From positions 1 through 10,227 of the forward strand of contig JADFPM010000069.1 in the NCBI GenBank assembly GCA_022562335.1: DNA of 10,227 nt. Reading direction: 5' to 3'. The notes under the pieces were generated by a model. That model was not told the origin of the DNA. It was given only the letters and a program-made list of their open reading frames with translations, and searched no databases. Below, piece after piece: positions 6,126 to 10,227 of this stretch. The translations under genes were made by a program, and so were the position numbers. This stretch comes from Chloroflexota bacterium (lineage in GTDB: Bacteria > Chloroflexota > Dehalococcoidia > Lucifugimonadales > UBA3495). Position 1 is the stretch's first letter; each line of letters starts with the position of its first letter.

Positions 6126-6145
6126 AAGTATACTATAGTATACTT
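6126..6145. promoter_or_regulatory. Perfect 20-bp palindrome, probable GntR operator
   Basis: AAGTATACTATAGTATACTT is perfectly self-complementary over 20 bp. It lies 28 bp upstream of the GntR-receiver start codon and overlaps that gene's predicted -10 element. AT-rich palindromes with GTA/TAC half-sites are characteristic of GntR-family operators, so repression of its own promoter is the natural reading. Because a palindrome reads the same on both strands, it could also control the divergent LLM oxidoreductase gene. The palindrome is seen directly; the binding protein is inferred. Confidence 0.75.
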
Positions 6146-6160
6146 ATCGGCATCAGGCAA
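6132..6160 (-). promoter_or_regulatory. Predicted sigma-70-type promoter of the GntR-receiver gene
   Basis: On the minus strand, TTGCCT (6160-6155) is followed after exactly 17 nt by TATAGT (6137-6132). This would start transcription near 6125 and leave a leader of about 28 nt with AAGGGGGG (6114-6107) before ATG 6097. The -10 lies inside the 20-bp palindrome, consistent with a repressor competing with RNA polymerase. Confidence 0.55.
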
Positions 6161-6243
6161 GATTTCGACCTCCTTGAGGTTGGGTCCGCCAGTATTGAGG
6201 CCCCGCCTGGACGCATCCCTGGTTTTCGGGTAGGCTCTAACAC

Positions 6244-6264
6244 AGCCCCGCTGTATCAGGGGCT
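6244..6264 (+). promoter_or_regulatory. Hairpin in the leader of the LLM oxidoreductase gene
   Basis: AGCCCC (6244-6249) and GGGGCT (6259-6264) can pair around a 9-nt loop, about 60 nt upstream of the oxidoreductase start. There is no U tract after it. It is reported as a visible dyad of unknown role. Confidence 0.3.
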
Positions 6265-6290
6265 CCCCAAATTCACCCGAAAGACTTTGG

Positions 6291-6313
6291 GCCGGCAGGT
6301 TGCCGGCAGGTTG
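6291..6313. repeat. 11-bp tandem repeat adjoining the LLM oxidoreductase start
   Basis: GCCGGCAGGTT occurs twice in perfect tandem (6291-6301, 6302-6312), with the repeat register continuing one more base. It abuts the alternative TTG start at 6315, and the second copy holds the only Shine-Dalgarno-like GGCAGG. Slippage here would duplicate the ribosome-binding region. Confidence 0.8.
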
Positions 6314-6323
6314 ATTGACAGAT

Positions 6324-7166
6324 ATGGATATTGGAATCAGCGGTCTGGCAACAGAACACGGCGATATTGGGATCCTGGCCCAGAGAGTAGAGGAATTGGG
6401 GTTTGACTCCATCTGGCTGCCGGAGCATCCAGTGATCCCGGTGGAATACCAAACCAAATATGCCGGCAGCTCCGACGGCATGGTGCCCGATTCCATGGCC
6501 TACCAAGTCAACCCGTTCATTGCCCTGGCCCGCGCCTCGGCGACGACCAAAACACTGAAACTCGGCACCGGGGTCTGCCTGGTGACCGAGCACAACCCCC
6601 TTGACCTGGCCAAGCAGATATCCACCTTGGACGCCATTTCCGGCGGGCGGTTTCTCTTTGGTATCGGAACCGGCTGGTTCCGGGAGGAGAGCGAGATCAT
6701 GGGGGTGGATTTCGATCACCGTTGGACCCAGGCCAGGGAGCACGTGCTGGCAATGAAGGAGTTGTGGACCAAGGACCCGGCGGAGTTCCACGGCCGTTAC
6801 GTGGATTTCCCGCCGGTCCGCTGCAACCCCAAGCCGGCCCAGAAACCCCACCCGCCGGTGCTTCTGGGAGGGTCCGCCAAGAATGTGTTCAAAAGGGTGG
6901 TCCGCTGGGGCGATGGTTGGTTGCCCATCCGCGTGACGCCCGAAGATGTTAAAGGCGCCAGGGCAGCCCTCTCGGAATTAGCCGAGGCGGCGGACCGGGA
7001 CCCCGGATCCATCACCATCACGGTCCACGGGCAGAACCCCGAAAGGGACCTGATCAAACGTTTTGAAGAAGCCGGCGCAGACGGTGTGGTGGTTCGGGTC
7101 ACCGCTGCGGACGAGGCGGGCGCCCTATCGGAATTGGAGCGGATGGCCAGTCACCTCCTTGGTTAG
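6324..7166 (+). CDS. LLM-class (luciferase-like) F420- or flavin-dependent oxidoreductase
   Basis: This 280-aa protein is counted from ATG 6324; a TTG at 6315 would add three residues and lies close to a GGCAGG. The fold is the bacterial luciferase-like TIM barrel. It begins with MDIGISG, then ELGFDSIWLPEHPVIP (24-39), LKLGTGVCLVTEHNPLDLAK (78-97), TLDAISGGRFLFGIGTGWFR (101-120), a typical HGRYVDFPPV region (156-165) and PPVLLGGSAKNVFKRVVRWG (177-196). The last segment is the cofactor-binding stretch of the F420-dependent subgroup. Length is typical of the short F420-linked family. The substrate cannot be read from sequence; these enzymes move hydride to or from ketones, alkanes or xenobiotics. 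It is divergent from the GntR-receiver gene and may share its palindromic operator. Chloroflexota of the SAR202 type carry many paralogues, which is part of the taxonomic guess. Confidence 0.92.
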   Translation: MDIGISGLATEHGDIGILAQRVEELGFDSIWLPEHPVIPVEYQTKYAGSSDGMVPDSMAYQVNPFIALARASATTKTLKLGTGVCLVTEHNPLDLAKQISTLDAISGGRFLFGIGTGWFREESEIMGVDFDHRWTQAREHVLAMKELWTKDPAEFHGRYVDFPPVRCNPKPAQKPHPPVLLGGSAKNVFKRVVRWGDGWLPIRVTPEDVKGARAALSELAEAADRDPGSITITVHGQNPERDLIKRFEEAGADGVVVRVTAADEAGALSELERMASHLLG

Positions 7167-7220
7167 AGGCGGTTCACCCGATGGATGACTTTCTGTTTGT
7201 GATCGTGCTTACGTTCGAAG

Positions 7221-7239
7221 GGGCCGGGGATGCCGGCCC
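7221..7239. terminator. GC-rich hairpin in the convergent gap, possible bidirectional terminator
   Basis: GGGCCGG-GGATG-CCGGCCC forms a perfect 7-bp all-GC stem with a 5-nt loop. It lies between the LLM gene (stop at 7166) and the convergent lipoprotein gene (stop at 7258). The position fits a shared transcription end. There is no T tract on either side, so it is not a canonical intrinsic terminator. Confidence 0.45.
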
Positions 7240-7257
7240 GCTCTGGGGAATGTTGGT

Positions 7258-8418
7258 TTAACAACCGCCGCTGATGGAAAGTTGGTCCCTCCTGGTTGCC
7301 TCTTTGTTGCTGGGGGAAATGCTGCCGTCGGGGCGAACCGTCCAAACGCCGTAGTCGACCTCGATGTCCGGCGCGGTGATGACGATCCACTCCTCTTTGA
7401 CCGGGTTCCAGGTCGCCTGCAAGTCCTCCACCGTGAGGCCGGATTCGCACTTCACGATATAGGACCACAGATTTGTGACGGCCGCCGAGATCTCTATGAC
7501 CACGGCGGTGGGCGCCGGCACGGGTGTGGGCTGAAGCAACGGTCCCACCACTTCCGCGGTGCAACCCAATCTGACCGCCGAGTCCCACAGCCGGGCCGGC
7601 TCGGTATGGGGCGCCACCACGCCGGTATCCGGGTTTACCGTCCAGGTCCCCAGCTTGTTGGGTTGGTCCGGACTGGTCACGACCACCCATCGTCCATTTG
7701 CGGGATCGTAAACAGCTTTAAATAGCTCGGTCGATAATGTTGGGATGCATTGGACCAGATAGGACCAAACGGCAGTGCCGGCCTCGGCGGCGCTGGATAC
7801 CACCCGGCTTTGAGTGGGAACCGATTCCATGGATTCAGGGCTGCATTGGGACGTAATGGCGGATTCCCATCTGCGGGCTTGGGTGTCGTGGGGAATCACC
7901 TTGGCAGTGGCCGATGGTATCTTCCAAAACCCATAGTCGCGAGACGCTTGGCCGGTCCCATTGACGAACCAGTTACCGGTTATCAGGATAGCGTTCAGTT
8001 CTGCGGATTTAAAAGTGATGCACTGGCTGATGTGGGCCCAGGCCAGGTTTCGGGCTTGCTCTTCGTCTTCCACCGGCCCTGTGGCGCCCGAACCCACTTC
8101 CTCCGGTTGAGCCGGTGGAATTTCGGCCGGCGCCGCGGTGGGGGTCGTGTCCATCCCGGATTCCGCTGAGGGTTCCGTGTTTGAGGATTCCGCGGCCTCG
8201 TTGGCCCGCTCAGCCTGGATCTGCGCCCTCAGTTGGTCCCCGGCGTCAGCCTCGGCCTCTTCATCGCCGCCGCCGATCAAGCCGCAACCCAGCGACGAGG
8301 CCAGCACGAATATCATGAGTAAGACCAGCGCGGCTACTGGGTTTTTCCCTGGGATGGAAGTTTTCAGACAGCGGCCGCCGGTGGAAGGATTCCTTATCCC
8401 GTTTAACAGCGCACCCAT
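7258..8418 (-). CDS. Lipoprotein of unknown function with three Cys-bracketed ~72-residue repeats
   Basis: This 386-aa protein starts at ATG 8418, with AGGAGT 7-8 nt upstream; a TTG at 8439 is in frame but sits before the Shine-Dalgarno. Hydrophobic residues at about 27-42 are followed by SLGC with Cys45, a slightly atypical lipobox. Next comes an acidic and Pro/Ala/Thr/Ser-rich linker (about 46-120). Three related units follow at about 122-192, 213-286 and 313-386. Each starts with a W-(S/A)-(Y/H)-(I/L)-x-x-C motif (C133, C224, C324), has W(V/F/I)V and a YG-W or LG-TW-V core, and ends with C (C192, C286, C386) 59-62 residues later. The final Cys is the last residue of the protein. No other Cys lies in the repeats, so one disulfide per repeat is likely. 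I do not recognise a named family. A surface-exposed binding or adhesion role is possible but unproven. It appears monocistronic. Confidence 0.85.
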   Translation of the reverse strand: MGALLNGIRNPSTGGRCLKTSIPGKNPVAALVLLMIFVLASSLGCGLIGGGDEEAEADAGDQLRAQIQAERANEAAESSNTEPSAESGMDTTPTAAPAEIPPAQPEEVGSGATGPVEDEEQARNLAWAHISQCITFKSAELNAILITGNWFVNGTGQASRDYGFWKIPSATAKVIPHDTQARRWESAITSQCSPESMESVPTQSRVVSSAAEAGTAVWSYLVQCIPTLSTELFKAVYDPANGRWVVVTSPDQPNKLGTWTVNPDTGVVAPHTEPARLWDSAVRLGCTAEVVGPLLQPTPVPAPTAVVIEISAAVTNLWSYIVKCESGLTVEDLQATWNPVKEEWIVITAPDIEVDYGVWTVRPDGSISPSNKEATRRDQLSISGGC

Positions 8419-8707
8419 GTCTACCACTCCTAAATTCAAGCGAGCCCCGGCGAAGCGGGACCTAAAGGCCAGGGACGGCCTGACAGCATGATATGCCGCC
8501 CCTCAGGTCCAGGCTTCCCCGTTGATAGGGTCGATTGACCGCTTGGTTAATGGTGAAAGGCCAAGGATGGCAGGGTGTCAACGACGGTGAATGGCAAGGG
8601 ACGACACCTAGTTGAGGTGGAGTTCGGCGGTGTCTCCCCGGTGGTTGAGGTGCCGCTTGATTTTCAGCTGGGTTTCATGGGGCCGATGATAAATCGCCCG
8701 GACTTGT
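8419..8707. other. Intergenic region between the repeat lipoprotein and the molybdoenzyme
   Basis: These 289 nt between two minus-strand genes contain no credible coding region; the longest open stretch lies mostly antisense to the molybdoenzyme. It holds the Shine-Dalgarno AGGAGT for the lipoprotein (8426-8431) and a small dyad GGTC-GATT-GACC (8529-8540). The 9-mer GTTGAGGTG occurs twice (8611-8619 and 8644-8652). No clear promoter or U-tract terminator was found. Confidence 0.6.
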
Positions 8708-9391
8708 TCAACGAAGGTCGCCCACCCACGCCCGGTCGGGCAAACCACGTTGTTCCCAATACCCCATTGGCGAGCCCGAGACCAGCTCTATGCGGACCAC
8801 CCATTTGGCCCACTTGTAACCGTATTTGCCCGGGGACACCAGGCGCATTGGAAAGCCGTGGGCCGGGGTCTCCTGGCCGTTGATCGCGTAGGCCAAATAC
8901 GCTTCAGTCTCCAGCAGGTCCTTCACAGGATGGGTGGTGAAGTAGCCGTCGGCACAATGAAAAATGGCCGTGGCCGCATCCGGCATGGCTTCCGCTCGTT
9001 CTAGCAAAACAGCTAGAGACACGCCCCGCGCGGTGATGATATTCTGAAGTCCGCCAACGCAGTCCAATGTGACCTGCCGGTCCACGGCGGGATGATCCCT
9101 AAGATCGTCCAGGGACAGGCTCAATGGGCAGTCAACCCTTCCATCTACTGTCAAGATGTATTTTTCGGGCACTATTCGGGGCACACCCCAGAAAGAAAGG
9201 GTGAAAAGCTTTTTGGCCGGCGTTGGAGCGGGTTGCTCGTTTTGTCCAGGTTTCCCTGACGGCCGCTTCAGTGATCGCAGCGCCCAGAGGCCGGCGGTGG
9301 TAGCCCGCTTACGAAGCGGATAGGGCAGTAGGATCCAGGGCAGCCAGATCGCCCGGAGCAGCCAGCGGTTGGTGAGCAGCCAGGTCAACAA
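8708..9391 (-). CDS. Molybdopterin-dependent oxidoreductase, sulfite-oxidase/YedY fold
   Basis: This 227-aa protein most likely starts at TTG 9391, with AAGGAA about 6 nt upstream; no ATG lies near the N-terminus. Residues about 65-205 are the sulfite-oxidase-type molybdopterin domain: FWGVPRIVPEKYILTVDGRV, VTLDCVGG with the Mo-ligating Cys at 111, ARGVSLAVLLERA, then FHCADGYFTTHPV, YLAYAINGQETPAHGFPMRL and PGKYGYKWAKWVVRIEL, the usual cofactor-anchoring end. The length matches short heme-free homologues rather than eukaryotic sulfite oxidase. The N-terminus is Trp/Leu-rich and hydrophobic (about 4-25) without a twin-arginine Tat motif, so the protein is either cytoplasmic and membrane-associated or anchored. 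No heme partner (YedZ/cytochrome) gene is adjacent. The substrate is unknown: sulfite, an S-oxide or another small oxyanion are all possible for the fold. Confidence 0.9.
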   Translation of the reverse strand: MLTWLLTNRWLLRAIWLPWILLPYPLRKRATTAGLWALRSLKRPSGKPGQNEQPAPTPAKKLFTLSFWGVPRIVPEKYILTVDGRVDCPLSLSLDDLRDHPAVDRQVTLDCVGGLQNIITARGVSLAVLLERAEAMPDAATAIFHCADGYFTTHPVKDLLETEAYLAYAINGQETPAHGFPMRLVSPGKYGYKWAKWVVRIELVSGSPMGYWEQRGLPDRAWVGDLR

Positions 9392-9415
9392 AGCGGTTCC
9401 TTATCTCCGGTTAGC

Positions 9416-9451
9416 CGGGTTTATCCACGGGTTTTATCCACGGGTTTTATC
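9416..9451. repeat. Nearly three tandem 12-13-bp repeats containing DnaA-box-like TTATCCACG
   Basis: Copies CGGGTTTATCCA (9416-9427), CGGGTTTTATCCA (9428-9440) and a third, CGGGTTTTATC, that degenerates at 9451 follow directly on each other. TTATCCACG at 9421-9429 and 9434-9442 matches the DnaA box TTATCCACA in eight of nine positions. Spacing is 13 bp. A DnaA-responsive site is possible; an unrelated short tandem repeat is equally possible. Confidence 0.6.
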
Positions 9452-9549
9452 TAATTGTATCGAAGTCTGATGTGAGATATGCCATGCCGGTCCACATTAC
9501 CTTTTCTTGCCTCCTGGTGCACTTTCATGGAGGCTTCGTTCCAGACATT

Positions 9550-9578
9550 TTGACATATGCCCAAAATGTGAATATGGT
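9550..9578 (+). promoter_or_regulatory. Predicted sigma-70 promoter of the zinc-ribbon/thiolase operon
   Basis: A consensus -35 TTGACA (9550-9555) is followed after 17 nt by TATGGT (9573-9578), four of six matches to the -10 consensus. Transcription would start near 9585, giving a leader of about 70 nt before ATG 9655. This supports the downstream start over the upstream in-frame extension. Confidence 0.5.
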
Positions 9579-9654
9579 TGACCAGGTAAAGCTCTCATCA
9601 TCAGTTTCGCTCAAGGGCTTCCGCTATGGAAACCAACGATCATGGAGGGGAGAT

Positions 9655-10065
9655 ATGGTAAAGCAGGGTGTGATACCCGATGAATTGACCAAACCATTTT
9701 GGGACGCCGCCAACGACGGACGGCTGGTCATCCAGAACTGTAAATCTTGCAACAGGCTCCAGAATCCGCCGGCGGCGGCCTGTGGTCAATGCGGGTCCGG
9801 GGACAACCTGGAATGGAAGGCGATGAGCGGGCGCGGCAAGATATACAACTACGGGGTGGTCTACGATTGCCCCATCAAACTGCTTCAGGACGATCAACCG
9901 TTCAACCTGGCGGTGATCATGTTGGACGACGACCCAGATATCCAGATGTACTCTCACCTCCCCGGAACACCGGTGGACCAGGTCCCAGTGGGGGCCAGCG
10001 TAGAGGTCGTGTTTGAGGCGACGGCAAACGGCCAAAAAGTGCCCGAGTGGCGGGTGGTAAGCTAG
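9655..10065 (+). CDS. Zinc-ribbon / OB-fold (DUF35-type) acyl-CoA-associated protein
   Basis: This 136-aa protein starts at ATG 9655, with GGAGGGG 4 nt before the codon (core GGAGG at 6 nt). The open frame continues upstream to 9472 but without family similarity. An N-terminal helix (DELTKPFWDAANDGRL) leads into a rubredoxin-like zinc ribbon with C29-x2-C32 and C43-x2-C46. From about 55 to 132 an OB fold follows (GRGKIYNYGVVY, FNLAVIMLDDDP, VPVGASVEVVF). In known systems such proteins bind a thiolase or acyl-CoA hydratase partner and help bind or channel acyl-CoA, for example in SCP2-type thiolase complexes and the archaeal HMG-CoA synthase/thiolase complex. A thiolase gene begins 49 nt downstream with its own Shine-Dalgarno, which supports exactly that pairing. 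All four zinc-binding Cys are present, so an intact protein is expected. Confidence 0.93.
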   Translation: MVKQGVIPDELTKPFWDAANDGRLVIQNCKSCNRLQNPPAAACGQCGSGDNLEWKAMSGRGKIYNYGVVYDCPIKLLQDDQPFNLAVIMLDDDPDIQMYSHLPGTPVDQVPVGASVEVVFEATANGQKVPEWRVVS

Positions 10066-10114
10066 CCCGGTTTAACCCATGATTTTTAAAAGCCCGCATA
10101 TTAAGGAGTGAACA

Positions 10115-10227
10115 ATGACCACCCAGAATGCTCCAGCTTCCATGCATCGATTCACGGAGGGATTGGGGATTTGGGAACACAAAGGTAAGGTGGCGGCCGT
10201 CGGTATCGGGCACTCTCCGACCGCCCG
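10115..10227 (+). CDS. Thiolase / SCP2-type acetyl-CoA acyltransferase, N-terminal fragment
   Basis: ATG 10115 is preceded by AAGGAG with 6-nt spacing, and the frame is open to the window edge (37 full codons). GKVAAVGIGHSPTAR resembles the GK-A-VG-G-SP--R opening of non-condensing SCP2-like thiolases that pair with DUF35 zinc-ribbon/OB proteins. The catalytic Cys and His lie beyond the window. The identity rests on this short motif plus the preceding zinc-ribbon gene, so the function is probable rather than certain. Confidence 0.72.
   Translation, partial: MTTQNAPASMHRFTEGLGIWEHKGKVAAVGIGHSPTA

Larger units (their letters stand above)
9392..9654. other. Divergent intergenic region between the molybdoenzyme and the zinc-ribbon gene
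   Basis: These 263 nt contain no supported gene. The reading frame of the zinc-ribbon protein is open back to 9472, but the family domain and Shine-Dalgarno start at 9655. The region holds tandem DnaA-box-like repeats near 9416-9451 and a good candidate promoter at 9550-9578, both listed separately. Confidence 0.6.

Noticed and set aside
5450..6316. GCCGGCGGGTTGATT (5450-5464) and GCCGGCAGGTTGATT (6302-6316) as target-site-like repeats flanking the GntR-receiver gene
   Set aside because: A 14 of 15 match between GC-rich 15-mers is expected about by chance in a window of this size, and there is no transposase or inverted ends, so mobility is not supported.
6098..6496. N-terminal extension of the GntR-receiver protein to 6496
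   Set aside because: It would run through the palindrome and promoter and overlap the divergent oxidoreductase gene; the GntR domain begins right after ATG 6097 with a good ribosome-binding site.
6273..6851. Minus-strand open frame of 192 codons over the LLM oxidoreductase
   Set aside because: It is antisense to a well-supported enzyme gene, and its translation shows no domain or start signal.
7163..7690. Minus-strand open frame of 175 codons overlapping the repeat lipoprotein
   Set aside because: It lies in another frame of the same strand inside the lipoprotein gene, and its Gly/Arg/His-rich composition is typical of an out-of-frame GC-rich reading.
9472..9654. N-terminal extension of the zinc-ribbon protein
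   Set aside because: The extension has no family similarity, overlaps the predicted promoter, and lacks a Shine-Dalgarno, whereas ATG 9655 has a strong one.

Overview
The window is about 10.2 kb of GC-rich bacterial chromosome. Genes face both ways and there are no transposases, tRNAs, rRNAs or CRISPR arrays. The mix suggests a deep-branching Gram-positive-like or single-membrane lineage, most plausibly Chloroflexota (Dehalococcoidia/SAR202-like). It includes an LLM-class flavin oxidoreductase, a zinc-ribbon/OB-fold protein just ahead of a thiolase, a sulfite-oxidase-fold molybdoenzyme, and lipoproteins with Pro/Thr/Ala-rich linkers. The taxonomy is inference from gene content only; no marker gene is complete enough to fix it.

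Layout. Positions 3-185 (+) are the last 60 codons of the translational GTPase TypA/BipA. It converges on a compact minus-strand operon, read from 5141 down to 231. The order is a secreted lysyl oxidase, a PotD-like polyamine-binding lipoprotein, a Cache-HAMP-PAS histidine kinase, and a receiver protein with no DNA-binding domain. Spacings are 28 nt, 19 nt and an 8-nt overlap. A 335-nt intergenic region (5142-5476) rich in inverted and tandem repeats precedes the operon. Next on the minus strand is a GntR winged-helix protein with a C-terminal receiver (6097-5477). It sits behind a promoter overlapped by a perfect 20-bp palindrome, and it is divergent from an LLM oxidoreductase (6324-7166, +). 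A convergent gap with a strong GC hairpin separates that gene from a lipoprotein (8418-7258, -) built of three ~72-residue Cys-bracketed repeats. Then come a molybdopterin oxidoreductase (9391-8708, -), a divergent intergenic region with DnaA-box-like repeats, a DUF35-type zinc-ribbon/OB-fold protein (9655-10065, +), and the first 37 codons of a thiolase (10115 to the window edge).

How the genes may work together. The striking unit is lysyl oxidase + PotD-like binding protein + sensor kinase + receiver. The oxidase retains both residues that form the LTQ cofactor and the copper-binding His cluster. The binding protein keeps the W-x-D polyamine-site motif but has no transporter genes beside it. 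The kinase has an extracytoplasmic sensor domain. The simplest model is an envelope system that senses amines through the PotD-like protein and oxidises amines or lysine side chains with the lysyl oxidase. The neighbouring GntR-receiver fusion is a candidate transcriptional output, because the operon's own receiver has no DNA-binding domain. This model is inference and has not been demonstrated.
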